Shown in pieces: positions 45,130-53,160 of a stretch of 64,000 nt of DNA; the first letter of the stretch is position 1; every line of letters starts with the position of its first letter. Both the position numbers and the translations under genes were made by a program. The stretch spans positions 19,944 through 83,943 of the forward strand of contig CAKTXZ010000011.1 of assembly GCA_934632155.1 (NCBI GenBank). The letters are read 5' to 3'. The stretch is from an uncultured Clostridia bacterium. GTDB lineage: Bacteria > Bacillota > Clostridia > Christensenellales > Aristaeellaceae. The notes under the pieces are model-generated. The model was given only the letters and a program-made list of their open reading frames with translations, had not been told where the DNA came from and did not search any database.

Positions 45130-45141
45130 GGGCATTCTCCT

Positions 45142-45442
45142 TTAATTCAGGGTCGGTTTGATCTTCATGACAGGCACGTCATAGCGCCGGGCCAGCTCAC
45201 AGGTCATGGCTGTGCCGCCGGGCTGGCCGTCGAAGGCGGCGAGCAGCAGGTCGGCGTTGTCCACCAGCAATGGCGATAGCCCATGTCGTAGAGCGCCTGA
45301 ATGGTTTTCTTGACGCGGCGCTTGAAGTCAATGCAGCGCGGGTCGGATTCATTGAAGCCGAAGGGCATTTTTGTGGGGGATAGCCGGTGAACGCGCGGCG
45401 CTTTGCGCCGGGCGGGCTGTGCCGCTTTACTGTATTCGTCAT
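45142..45442 (-). pseudogene. SLOG-family (DUF1273/YpsA-like) gene, frameshifted and shortened
   Basis: Three pieces in different frames form a YpsA-like protein: KRRAFTGYPPQK (family start 'TGxRPxK'), then PFGFNESDPRCIDFKRRV with QALYDMGYRH, then LVDNADLLLAAFDGQPGG continuing to MTCELARRYDVPVMKIKPTL and a stop. The first break is at a five-T run (45368-45372 on the plus strand); the second, near 45265-45275, also lacks the middle about 60-80 residues of the family. It is therefore not functional as written. SLOG proteins bind nucleotide-derived ligands. Ribosome-binding site GGGAG precedes the ATG. Confidence 0.75.
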
Positions 45443-45694
45443 GAGCGTTTATTCTCCCTTCATTCGTCGCTGGGTCGGCAGCGGACAATGCGGGCCACGC
45501 GGCTTTTCATCCGCTTCGCGTCCAATATACCCTCGAAGGAAACGCGGACGGGCGCGGTGCGGGGCTTTTACGCGGTCATAGGGGCGGGCTGCCAAATCAC
45601 CCATGGGTATGACTATTTGCCGTGCGGCGGCCTTGCGGCGGGAAGCAGCCTTGCGAGCCGCCGCAAGCGCCTCCTCGGCCGCATGAATTGGGGA
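45443..45694. other. Intergenic stretch, possible remnants only
   Basis: No complete gene is visible. On the minus strand a short open piece ending at 45460 (TGA; FEGILDAKRMKSRVARIVRC and a few more residues) reads like the C-terminus of a protein and is followed by the ribosome-binding site of the SLOG pseudogene. It may be a remnant of a further decayed gene of the accessory region. I cannot identify it. Confidence 0.4.
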
Positions 45695-45724
45695 TTGCTT
45701 TTTATTCGGAATCGGTGATATAAT
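45695..45724 (+). promoter_or_regulatory. Promoter of obg-yhbY
   Basis: TTGCTT and a perfect TATAAT are separated by 18 bases, about 35 bases before the obg ATG. Confidence 0.6.
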
Positions 45725-45729
45725 TCGAT

Positions 45730-45745
45730 CGTATGATATCATACG
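45730..45745. promoter_or_regulatory. 16-bp perfect palindrome at the obg transcription start
   Basis: CGTATGAT-ATCATACG is a perfect 8+8 palindrome immediately after the -10 element, covering the predicted start of transcription and ending one base before the GGAGG. It could be a repressor operator or, in RNA, a hairpin next to the ribosome-binding site. No matching copy was noticed elsewhere in the window. Confidence 0.6.
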
Positions 45746-45757
45746 GGAGGTATCCAC

Positions 45758-47023
45758 ATGGCTGCTTTTGTTGATCGCGCGCCCTTTATCGCCAAGGCAG
45801 GCAACGGCGGAAACGGCTGCGTATCCTTTTATCGCGAGAAATTCGTGCAAAACGGCGGCCCGGACGGGGGCGACGGCGGGCACGGCGGCGACGTGGTGCT
45901 GCTGGCGGATGAAAACATGCACACGCTGCTGGATTTTCGCTTTCGCAGCAAATATGAGGCAGAGTCCGGCGAGGGCGGCAGCGGCCGTCGCTGTCAGGGA
46001 AAGCGCGGACAGGATTTAATCGTCAAGGTGCCGGTGGGCACGGTGGTGCGCGATAAAGCGTCGGGCGTCGTGGTCGCGGATATGTATGAGGCGGGGCGGA
46101 AGAAGGTGCTGCTGCGCGGCGGGCGCGGCGGCTGGGGCAACATGCACTTTGCCACGCCGACCCGTCAAGCGCCAAACTTTGCCAAGCCCGGCATCAAGAC
46201 CGAGCGGCGCGAGTTCGTTCTGGAGCTGAAGTCCATTGCCGACGTTGGACTGGTCGGCTATCCGAACGTCGGAAAATCCACCATTCTTTCGGTTGTCACG
46301 GCAGCGCGCCCCAAAATCGCCAATTATCATTTCACTACGTTGATTCCCAATCTGGGCATGGTGCGGCATCATGGGCAGGATTTCGTGATGGCGGATATTC
46401 CCGGCCTTGTAGAGGGCGCGAGCGAGGGCGCGGGCCTTGGCCATGATTTTCTTCGACATGTGGAGCGTACGCGCCTGCTGCTGCATGTAATTGACGCGGC
46501 GGGCAGCGAGGGGCGCGACCCGGTGGAGGACTTTGAGCAGATCAATCAGGAGCTTCTTCGCTACGGCGATTTGGCCGGCAGGCCGCAGATTGTGGTGGCG
46601 AATAAGATGGATTTGCCGGACGGTCAAACGGGCTATGAAATGCTTCGGGATCATATCGGCGATCGTTTCCCGATCTTTCCCGTCAGCGCGGCGACCCGGC
46701 AGGGCTTTGATAAGCTGATGGACTGCGTGGCGGCGACGCTTGCACAGCTGCCGCCTATGACGCCCTTCACGGAGGAGGAAATGGTTCCGGAATTGCTGGA
46801 AGGCGCAAGGTTCGACGTGGAGCGCGACGGCGCGGTGTTCGTAGTGACAGGCGCGGCGGTGACGCAACTGCTGGACAGCGTAAATTTCGAGGACGAAGAA
46901 TCGCTCAACTGGTTCCACCGTACACTGCGCCGCGCAGGGATCATCGACGCGCTGCGCGCCGCTGGGGCGACGGAGGGCAGCACAGTGCGGATGGACGATA
47001 TGGAATTTGATTTTGTAGAATAA
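45758..47023 (+). CDS. obg: GTPase Obg/CgtA
   Basis: Obg is an essential GTPase in 50S assembly and stress signalling. The 421-residue protein has the glycine-rich Obg fold (1-158, for example GGNGGNGCVSFYREKF and the GGRGGWGNMHFATP region). The G domain has G1 GYPNVGKST, G3 DIPGLVEGAS and G4 NKMD. A C-terminal OCT domain follows (about 340-421, ending MRMDDMEFDF or close). It is followed by yhbY in a typical Bacillota arrangement. GGGAGG is 7 bases before the ATG. Confidence 0.96.
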   Translation: MAAFVDRAPFIAKAGNGGNGCVSFYREKFVQNGGPDGGDGGHGGDVVLLADENMHTLLDFRFRSKYEAESGEGGSGRRCQGKRGQDLIVKVPVGTVVRDKASGVVVADMYEAGRKKVLLRGGRGGWGNMHFATPTRQAPNFAKPGIKTERREFVLELKSIADVGLVGYPNVGKSTILSVVTAARPKIANYHFTTLIPNLGMVRHHGQDFVMADIPGLVEGASEGAGLGHDFLRHVERTRLLLHVIDAAGSEGRDPVEDFEQINQELLRYGDLAGRPQIVVANKMDLPDGQTGYEMLRDHIGDRFPIFPVSAATRQGFDKLMDCVAATLAQLPPMTPFTEEEMVPELLEGARFDVERDGAVFVVTGAAVTQLLDSVNFEDEESLNWFHRTLRRAGIIDALRAAGATEGSTVRMDDMEFDFVE

Positions 47024-47043
47024 AATTGGGGAGAGAAGAAAAG

Positions 47044-47337
47044 ATGGAACTGACAAGCAAACAGCGGGCGCAGCTTCGCGCCATGTGCAACACCCTGCCC
47101 GTGGTGCTCTACATTGGCAAGGACGGCATCACTGACGCGACGGTGAAGGAAGCGTGGGACGCGCTGGAGGCGCGGGAGCTGATCAAATGCTCCGTACAGC
47201 GCGGCGCGCCCTTTGACGCGCGCGAGGCCTGCCAGACGCTTTGCGGTCGCGTGCACGCCGAGCCGGTTCAGTGCATCGGCAACAAGTTTTCCATTTACCG
47301 CGAAAGCCGCGAAAACCCGGTAATTACACTGCTGTAA
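47044..47337 (+). CDS. yhbY: YhbY-family RNA-binding protein (CRM domain)
   Basis: This 97-residue CRM-domain protein associates with pre-50S ribosomal particles. It contains LTSKQRAQLRAMCNTLPVV and the GxxG-type YIGKDGITDATV loop, and a KCSVQRG strand. The ATG chosen has GGGGAG 10 bases upstream and gives the standard length; a TTG six codons earlier was rejected. It is co-transcribed with obg. Confidence 0.9.
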   Translation: MELTSKQRAQLRAMCNTLPVVLYIGKDGITDATVKEAWDALEARELIKCSVQRGAPFDAREACQTLCGRVHAEPVQCIGNKFSIYRESRENPVITLL

Positions 47338-47401
47338 GCGTTTCCGGCTTACCGGTAAACAGCTTGTTTTACAATTTCCCGGGAAATGATGCATTTTTCC
47401 G

Positions 47402-47430
47402 TTGACAGCCGGTAAAAAATGTGCTACAAT
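47402..47430 (+). promoter_or_regulatory. Promoter of rplJ-rplL
   Basis: TTGACA and TACAAT are separated by 17 bases; transcription should start near 47437, just before the L10 leader. Confidence 0.85.
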
Positions 47431-47439
47431 ACATTTCGG

Positions 47440-47562
47440 CTTAAAGAAGTCTGTGCCGGAGACAGCAGGCGCGCGCAAGCGCTTAATGGGTTCGCCCGCC
47501 AGCCGAGGTGCGAGGAAGCATGCGTTTGCAATGCCCTTGTGCCCTGCACAGGGGTTTCTTTT
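47440..47562 (+). ncRNA. Ribosomal protein L10 leader with attenuator hairpin
   Basis: The 5' UTR matches the L10 leader: GTGCCGGAGACAGCAGG, then CTTAATGGG, then GCCGAGGTGCGAGG. It ends in a stem CCCTTGTG/CACAGGGG followed by TTTCTTTT, i.e. an intrinsic terminator. In Bacillota the L10-L12 complex binds this RNA and represses its own operon. Ends are approximate. Confidence 0.88.
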
Positions 47563-47593
47563 ATTCACAGCCGCAAGGAAGGTGAATGAACAC

Positions 47594-48097
47594 ATGAGCA
47601 AGAATCTGGAAATCAAAAAGCAGGTCGTGTCCGAAATCGTCGAGAAGCTGAAGAACGCTCAGTCCGTCGTGATCGTGCATTACTCCGGCATTACCGTCGG
47701 GGAGGTGACGCAGCTGCGCAGCGAATTCCGCAAAAACAATGTGGAATACTGCGTGCTGAAGAACACGCTGGTGAAGCGTGCTCTGCACGAAATCGGCATC
47801 ACCGGGCTGGATGAGCAGCTGGAGGGGCCCAGCGCGTTTGCCTTTGGCATGCAGGATCCCGTTTCTCCCGCAAAGGTCATCTACGACTTCATCGAAAAGT
47901 CCAAGAAGGACTGTGTGAGCGTTAAGGCCGGTTTGATGGGGCAGGAGATCATGAGCGAGGCCGAGGTCAACGCCCTGTCCAAGCTGCCCAGCCGTGAAGT
48001 GCTGCTGGCTCGTTTGGTTGGCTCCCTCAAGGCGCCTATCTCCAATCTGGTCTACGCTCTGGAAGCGCTGCGCAAGAAGCAGGCCGGCGAGGAATAA
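47594..48097 (+). CDS. rplJ: 50S ribosomal protein L10
   Basis: L10 forms the base of the ribosomal stalk and binds L7/L12 dimers through its C-terminal helix. The 167-residue protein starts SKNLEIKKQVVSEIVEKLKN, followed by VVIVHYSGITVGEVTQLR and the KNTLVKRAL segment. The C-terminal helix ends LEALRKKQAGEE. The ATG chosen gives the family N-terminus; a frame extending upstream covers the leader RNA. A GAAGGTGA ribosome-binding site lies 8 bases before it. Confidence 0.97.
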   Translation: MSKNLEIKKQVVSEIVEKLKNAQSVVIVHYSGITVGEVTQLRSEFRKNNVEYCVLKNTLVKRALHEIGITGLDEQLEGPSAFAFGMQDPVSPAKVIYDFIEKSKKDCVSVKAGLMGQEIMSEAEVNALSKLPSREVLLARLVGSLKAPISNLVYALEALRKKQAGEE

Positions 48098-48145
48098 TCG
48101 CTGCCTAGCAACACGAACAAAAATAATAATTGGAGGATATCTATC

Positions 48146-48520
48146 ATGACGCATGAAGAATTTTTCGCCGCGATTGACGCCATGACCGTTCTGGAACTGA
48201 ACGATCTGGTCAAGGCTTTTGAAGAAAAGTATGGCGTTTCCGCCGCCGCTCCTGTGGCCGTTGCCGCTGTGGCTGGCGCTGCTGCCGCTGCTCCCGCTGA
48301 AGAGCAGACCGAGTTCGACGTCATCCTGACGGACGCCGGCTCCGAGAAGATCAAGGTTATCAAGGCTGTGCGCGAATTCGTCGCCGGTCTGGGCCTGAAG
48401 GAAGCCAAGGACTTCGTGGAATCCGTCCCGAAGGCCATCAAGGAAGGCGTTTCCAAGGAAGAAGCCGAAAAGGTCAAGGCTGCTTTCGCCGAAGTTGGCG
48501 CCAAGGTCGAAATCAAGTAA
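48146..48520 (+). CDS. rplL: 50S ribosomal protein L7/L12
   Basis: This stalk protein recruits translation factors. The 124-residue protein has an N-terminal dimerisation domain (HEEFFAAIDAMTVLELNDLV), an alanine-rich hinge (about residues 36-52) and the conserved C-domain (EFDVILTDAGSEKIKVIKAV, GLKEAKDFVESVP). GGAGG lies 10 bases before the ATG. Confidence 0.98.
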   Translation: MTHEEFFAAIDAMTVLELNDLVKAFEEKYGVSAAAPVAVAAVAGAAAAAPAEEQTEFDVILTDAGSEKIKVIKAVREFVAGLGLKEAKDFVESVPKAIKEGVSKEEAEKVKAAFAEVGAKVEIK

Positions 48521-48529
48521 TTCCAGTTC

Positions 48530-48558
48530 AAAAAGCCGTCCTTCGGGGCGGCTTTTTG
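48530..48558 (+). terminator. Intrinsic terminator of rplJ-rplL
   Basis: AGCCGTCC and GGGCGGCT form an 8-bp stem around a TTCG tetraloop, flanked by AAAA and followed by TTTTT. Confidence 0.92.
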
Positions 48559-48691
48559 CTTCTGCTTTTTGTCCAACGACGGTCTGCGATGGGACGGTCG
48601 GATGCGCGCTTGCGCTCGTCTCCGGAAGGCGCGTATCGGCTCATCCTCTCGGTGATGGCGTTGCACTGCGCTGACGAAGGGAGAAATAATC

Positions 48692-49177
48692 ATGCGTAAG
48701 GAAGAATTGCATGCGAAGCTGGTTGATCTGCCGGAGCTTGCCGTTATCGGCAAGCAAGGCCTGTGCACGCCGGAAAGCAATCAGGCCAATGCACTGTGGG
48801 CGTGTGCAACGGCGCATTTTGACGAGATAGCGGCGCTGGGAATGCGGGAAAGGGACGGCGCTTATACTGGCTATTGGGGCGCGATGAGCGACGAGGGCTT
48901 GTCCTTTCTGCCATGGACACAGGGGTATCGACGCGGCCTGTATCTGGCCGGGCTTGAGGTGAACAAGCAGGCGACGCCGCCCGATGGATGGACGAAGTGG
49001 GTTATGCCGGCCCGAAGGTATCTGGCGGTTGATGTTCAGCCGGAGTGCTACAACGAAACCTTTTCCTATACGCTTGGTCATCTTCTTCCTGAAATGGGGC
49101 TTCGCCTGTGCGGCGCGGCCTGCGACTACATCAAACCGTCGACAGGCGCAAGGCGGCTGTTCTTTCCTGTGGAATAA
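48692..49177 (+). CDS. Stand-alone GyrI-like effector-binding domain protein
   Basis: The 161-residue protein resembles the GyrI/AraC effector-binding (SOUL-like) fold without a DNA-binding domain. Typical parts are GAMSDEGLSFLPW, YLAGLEVNKQATPPDGWTKW, RRYLAVDVQ and LLPEMGLRLCGAACDYIKP. Such domains bind small hydrophobic molecules or inhibit gyrase. AGGGAGAA precedes the ATG. It is a single gene, after the rplL terminator and before a bidirectional terminator. Confidence 0.75.
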   Translation: MRKEELHAKLVDLPELAVIGKQGLCTPESNQANALWACATAHFDEIAALGMRERDGAYTGYWGAMSDEGLSFLPWTQGYRRGLYLAGLEVNKQATPPDGWTKWVMPARRYLAVDVQPECYNETFSYTLGHLLPEMGLRLCGAACDYIKPSTGARRLFFPVE

Positions 49178-49281
49178 AATAGCGCAACGCTAGACGACAA
49201 AGCCGCACTCCGCCCTGTGTCCGCTGAGCAGCTTGGATTTGTTCTTAAAACCGGCGGATTCATGACAACGGAATAAGCATC

Positions 49282-49317
49282 AAAAAAACGCTTCGCGCGG
49301 GAAGCAGTTTTTTATTT
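49282..49317. terminator. Bidirectional intrinsic terminator
   Basis: CGCTTC and GAAGC(A)G form a short stem with AAAAAAA on the left and TTTTTTATTT on the right, between the convergent GyrI-like and Lgt-like genes. Confidence 0.7.
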
Positions 49318-49363
49318 GTTATCGACTATCCCTTTACGTAGTTATCGATTATTCCTTTACGCT
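49318..49363. repeat. 23-bp tandem duplication over the Lgt-like stop codon
   Basis: GTTATCGA(C/T)TAT(C/T)CCTTTACG occurs twice in tandem with two mismatches. The right copy contains the last codons and stop of the Lgt-like gene; the left copy lies just beyond it. Confidence 0.75.
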
Positions 49364-50302
49364 GCGGAAGCACAGCTGATACGTGCCGACGCCAAAGCCG
49401 ACGCACATAAGCGCCATAATCGCATAACCAGCCCAAACCGGCAGCGTTGCGGATTTATCAATTGCGAACTCCAACAGGATGCATACGCCGGTGCAAAGGA
49501 CAAACAGACAGCACCACAGCGCAAGCATACCGCCGGGCATACGCCGTGCTTTTGGCGTTCTTGAGCGCCGGAGCACCCCGTAGACCGCCAGAAAGAACAG
49601 CACAAGCACAGCCGTCAGCTGCGATACGCGCACGAACAACCAGCAAAGGTAATTGTCGCGCCGCATGCTTTCCAGCACAATCTGGCAGGCGCTGTAGAGC
49701 AGCAGGAACAGCCGCGCGCCGTCGCCGGGACGGCGGACACGCGCACACAGCAACGCTATCAGGATCGTCAGCGCGGCCAGCGCCTCCAAAAGAAAAATGG
49801 CATAGTACCATTCCTCGTAGACGTTTTGAACGGCGATAGGGAAGCGGCAGAGAGCCTCGTTCTCGACCAAACGGCCGATTCCCTCGCCGTTGGTATATTC
49901 AGCCAGACGGCAAAGGCAGATCACCAGTGCGCCGCAGGGGGCGATTTTGTCCATCAGGATGCTTACGGACTGCCGCGTGATACGCGCGGTAAAAAAGGCC
50001 GCCAACGCCGCGCCGCCAAGCGCGCCCCAAAGCGCGTACCCGCCCTCCCACAGGAAAAGGACGTGTGCAAAACCAATTTCCTGATAATAGCTCAGCCGGG
50101 CAAGGCAATAGAAAACGCGCGCCCCGAGTAATGAAAGCGGAAGCGCCAGCGTGGCGAAGACGCCGGCTGTTCCTGGGCGCATGTGCCTGCAGCGAAAAGC
50201 GCAAAACAGCAGGCCGAGCGCGGCGGAGAGTGTGACACATAGGGCGTAGAGGGTTACGGGCCGTCCCAGCAGCGAAAAAACGATCATGACTGTTTCGTCC
50301 AT
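49349..50302 (-). CDS. Divergent Lgt-family membrane protein
   Basis: The 317-residue membrane protein has about eight hydrophobic helices and resembles prolipoprotein diacylglyceryl transferase: GARVFYCLARLSYY, then FLWEGGYALWGALGGAALAA, then CRLAEYTNGEGIGR (compare GRxGNFxNGExxG) and a C-terminal region with REN-like residues. The His of the Lgt 'HGG' motif (His103 of E. coli) is Trp here, and 'GRIGNF' reads CRLAEY. The C-terminus extends with two more helices. It may have a changed substrate or be a non-catalytic paralogue. It overlaps no gene but is only 9 bases from the phosphodiester glycosidase gene, so it is in the same transcript. Confidence 0.7.
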   Translation of the reverse strand: MDETVMIVFSLLGRPVTLYALCVTLSAALGLLFCAFRCRHMRPGTAGVFATLALPLSLLGARVFYCLARLSYYQEIGFAHVLFLWEGGYALWGALGGAALAAFFTARITRQSVSILMDKIAPCGALVICLCRLAEYTNGEGIGRLVENEALCRFPIAVQNVYEEWYYAIFLLEALAALTILIALLCARVRRPGDGARLFLLLYSACQIVLESMRRDNYLCWLFVRVSQLTAVLVLFFLAVYGVLRRSRTPKARRMPGGMLALWCCLFVLCTGVCILLEFAIDKSATLPVWAGYAIMALMCVGFGVGTYQLCFRSVKE

Positions 50303-50311
50303 GGCGGCTCC

Positions 50312-51193
50312 TTACGGCTGATAGGCGCTGGCGAAATAGAGAATATCGCACAGCTCGCGCTTTTTAGGGTTTTTGGGGGAATTGATTTTCTGGTTCTGAA
50401 AGACCATGGTTGAGGAGGAGCCGCCGTCGAGGTTATAGGCGTTTTGCACGCCCTCAAAGGAAGCGACCAGCTGCGTAAACTGCTCCAGCGTCAAGCCGAC
50501 GGAGCCGGGATCCTCGGGCCCTTCGGAGCAAATGCACAGATATTCCAATTCGCCGACCTGCGCAATGCACATGCGCTGCGCAGGCCTCAGCGCGGCGTTG
50601 TCCATGTCCTGATAGCCGGTCTGCGCAACGCCGTCAATCACAAGGCCGGGGCCGAAGGTGTAGCCGTTAACAACGACGCCGTCAAAGGCGGCGATAGCGT
50701 CGTTGGTAGCGTTCTTGAAGATGTGCAAATCGCCCTTGTCGTCGATAATCAGCACATCGTACCGGCCGTCGCATTTGGTGCGGTACACCTTTCCCTGCCG
50801 CGCCACGTAGCCAACGTTCATGCGGGCGGAGAAATAATCGCCGTTGACGGCGAAAACAGCGTTGGCGCGCTTGGCCATGGAAGCGCCGAAAACCTTGGAG
50901 GGGTTGCTGTATGTCTGCGCCATCGCGGAACGAATCTGGCTGGCGTTGGCAATCTTGACCCGTGCGACCAGATAATTGGTTTCATCCACCCGACCGGATT
51001 CGATTTTGACGCTGATGGAAGGGTCGACATATTCGCGGTCGGAAAGGTAACAATCCTTTTGCAGCGGCAGCCCCTTTTTGTCCGTGAGGCCAAGCTCAAT
51101 GACCTCCGCCTGCGCGACGATTGCGCCGGAGGGCGTGAGCACCAGCATGCATGCCAGCATCAGAACGATCAGGGCGATACGAAGATATTTCAT
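50312..51193 (-). CDS. Secreted phosphodiester glycosidase-like protein (NAGPA/DUF2233)
   Basis: The 293-residue protein starts with a signal peptide (hydrophobic residues about 5-28, AQA cleavage-like). The mature part has the NAGPA fold: AVNGDYFSARMN, the VVNGYTFGPGLVIDG stretch, and LDGGSSSTMVFQ near the C-terminus, with CDILYFASA at the end. NAGPA-type enzymes remove GlcNAc from phosphodiester-linked glycans or teichoic-acid-like polymers. The substrate here is unknown. Neighbours in the same direction are the CapA-like gene upstream and the Lgt-like gene downstream. Confidence 0.83.
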   Translation of the reverse strand: MKYLRIALIVLMLACMLVLTPSGAIVAQAEVIELGLTDKKGLPLQKDCYLSDREYVDPSISVKIESGRVDETNYLVARVKIANASQIRSAMAQTYSNPSKVFGASMAKRANAVFAVNGDYFSARMNVGYVARQGKVYRTKCDGRYDVLIIDDKGDLHIFKNATNDAIAAFDGVVVNGYTFGPGLVIDGVAQTGYQDMDNAALRPAQRMCIAQVGELEYLCICSEGPEDPGSVGLTLEQFTQLVASFEGVQNAYNLDGGSSSTMVFQNQKINSPKNPKKRELCDILYFASAYQP

Positions 51194-51214
51194 TCTTTCA
51201 CATCCTTTGGTATA

Positions 51215-53086
51215 TTACGGCAGCATCTGGCCGTTTTCGAAGCGAATGACGCCCGTTTTCAGGAAGGATTCCGGCGGATTGATGCAATTGGCGTAATCCC
51301 GCTTGAGCACCAATTTGTCAAACACTGCTTCGCGCTGCGCCGGGCCGGTCAGCTCGTAGGGGCGAAAATCGGGGCTTGACTGCGTTTGGCAGGGAATGAC
51401 GCGCATTTCCTGCAGCACGGCCTTTCCCTCCTCCTTGCGGTAGGTCAACTGAAAAATGCCGGTGGAGGGGTCAACCTTGCTCATCGTGCCGAAGGTAAAA
51501 TTGCCGGTGGAATAAAAAATGGGCTTGCCCATGTAAAACTGAATGGGCTGAATAACATGCGGATGATGGCCGTAAATGACGTCCGCACCGGCGCTGATGA
51601 CCTGCTTGGCATAGCTGATCTGCCAGCTTTCAGGGGTCATGTGCGTTTCGCGGCCCCAGTGCAGCGAGACGATCACCAAATCGCAGCCCTCATCGTTCCT
51701 GAGCTTTTTGATGCGGCTGGCGATTTTTTTCTGGTCGGAATCCTGCGGGTACGAAAAGCCGATGAAGCCGATGCGCAAATCGCCCACGTTCGTCGCATAC
51801 AGATCGTCGTGGCCGTATTTCTGTCCGGGGTAAACCGTGCCAAAATGCGCGACGCCGTTTTCGTCCAGCAGGTCAAGCGTGTCCTGATACCCGGCCTGCA
51901 TAAAATCCATGCAATGGTTATTGACGGTGTTGACCGCGTCGATTCCCGATTCCAGCAGAATTTGAACGTGATCCGGGTCAGCCGCGAGGTAATACTTTTT
52001 GTCCGCGTGCGCCGTGCGCTCCGTCAGCACGACCTCAAGGTTCGCGACCGTCAGGTCGTCGTTTTTGAGATAATCGGCTACCAGCGAGAAGGGCCACGCA
52101 TAGCCTTTTTCATCGATGGTCGTGTGGAAGCTGGAGGAGGCTTTTTTGTACTGTGCAGAATCGCCGATGCTGCAATCCCCGATAAAGGAAAGGGTGACGG
52201 CGCCGTCGGCCTTGGCGGGCGCGGGCGACCGCACGGGAGCGGCTGTCGGCGCGGGCGTTTCTGCCGCTGCCGGCGTTTGCGATGCGGAAGACGTTTCCGC
52301 CGGCGCTTCGGCGTCAGGGGCTGGAGCTGCGGCCACCGCGTTCGGATAGGCAAGGGTAAAGGGCGATTCCTTCGTGCCGTCGCCGCCGGTTATGGCAAGC
52401 TGTGCCATGTCCAGCCGTACGGCCAGCCGCAGGCCGACGTTTACGCGGGTGTACGCGCCCCAGCTCATGTGTCCGTTGTAGCCGATCAGCTGCAGCTTAT
52501 AATCCTCCGGATTTTTAATTGTCGCCGCCCAGTAGGAAACCTTTCCGCTGGCGTCGGCGTACAGGTTGCGCTGCTTGGTAGCGTAGGGGGTGCCCACTGC
52601 CTGACGGGTCTTTTGCTCGTTCCACATATTGGCCGAAAAGCCGTAGGCGGTGTTCAGGTATTGCTCGGTTGTCAGGATAAAAAGCCGGCCGAGGCCGGGC
52701 TCCTCCAACAGGGCGTTTTGAACGGGATCATCGCCGAAAAGGCGGCGGATGTATTCGCCGTTGAGCAGGGGGTAAAGGTCGCTCTCGGCATAGGAGGAAA
52801 TGCGGCGATAGCTATGCGCCTTGATGACCTTTTCATCGGTTTCAAAAATAATCTGGCTGGTGTCGATCACATATTCGGTCAGCAGCAGCGCTCTGCCGTC
52901 TTTATTCTCCAGCACCCGCCAGAGAACCGGCTTGACCTCGCCGTCTTTTTCATAGGGATATTCGCCCAGCGCGACATATTGATAGCCCTGCCCCTTGACA
53001 TAACCACGCGGAGCGTCCGCCGCCATGGCGGGTAAAAAAGCTGCGCACAGCGCGGCCAACACGAGCGCAAAGACGGCTTTTTTCAC
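51215..53086 (-). CDS. Secreted DUF6273-like + CapA-like fusion protein
   Basis: The 623-residue protein begins with a signal peptide (KKAVFALVLAALCAAF, then AMAAD). Residues about 30-245 resemble a DUF6273-type domain (VLWRVLENKDGRALLLTEYVI, then VNVGLRLAVRLD). A Pro/Ala/Thr-rich linker (about 250-295) follows, and then a CapA domain (LSFIGDCSIGDSAQ, VANLEVVLTE, TVNNHCMDF, SLHWGRE, YGHHPHVI, YSTGNFTFG). The GTG start is used because GGAGG is 6 bases before it; the ATG two codons earlier would have almost no spacer. The CapA part is closely similar to the single-domain protein at 8.9-9.9 kb, indicating duplication within the genome. Confidence 0.85.
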   Translation of the reverse strand: MKKAVFALVLAALCAAFLPAMAADAPRGYVKGQGYQYVALGEYPYEKDGEVKPVLWRVLENKDGRALLLTEYVIDTSQIIFETDEKVIKAHSYRRISSYAESDLYPLLNGEYIRRLFGDDPVQNALLEEPGLGRLFILTTEQYLNTAYGFSANMWNEQKTRQAVGTPYATKQRNLYADASGKVSYWAATIKNPEDYKLQLIGYNGHMSWGAYTRVNVGLRLAVRLDMAQLAITGGDGTKESPFTLAYPNAVAAAPAPDAEAPAETSSASQTPAAAETPAPTAAPVRSPAPAKADGAVTLSFIGDCSIGDSAQYKKASSSFHTTIDEKGYAWPFSLVADYLKNDDLTVANLEVVLTERTAHADKKYYLAADPDHVQILLESGIDAVNTVNNHCMDFMQAGYQDTLDLLDENGVAHFGTVYPGQKYGHDDLYATNVGDLRIGFIGFSYPQDSDQKKIASRIKKLRNDEGCDLVIVSLHWGRETHMTPESWQISYAKQVISAGADVIYGHHPHVIQPIQFYMGKPIFYSTGNFTFGTMSKVDPSTGIFQLTYRKEEGKAVLQEMRVIPCQTQSSPDFRPYELTGPAQREAVFDKLVLKRDYANCINPPESFLKTGVIRFENGQMLP

Positions 53087-53131
53087 GTACATCCTCCTTC
53101 AACCGGCTCAATGCCGACATCATTACCTATT

Positions 53132-53160
53132 ATTATAGGGCGTTTGCGCCTGCCTGTCAA
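53132..53160 (-). promoter_or_regulatory. Consensus promoter of the CapA-like/glycosidase/Lgt-like operon
   Basis: On the minus strand TTGACA and TATAAT are perfect and 17 bases apart. The stop codon TGA of the upstream RluA-like gene is embedded in the -35 hexamer. Confidence 0.85.

Noticed and set aside
31963..45757. Genomic island integrated at tRNA-Ser with a duplicated tRNA end
   Set aside because: The position next to a tRNA and the recombinase remnant suggest it, but I could not find a repeat of the tRNA 3' end at the right boundary.
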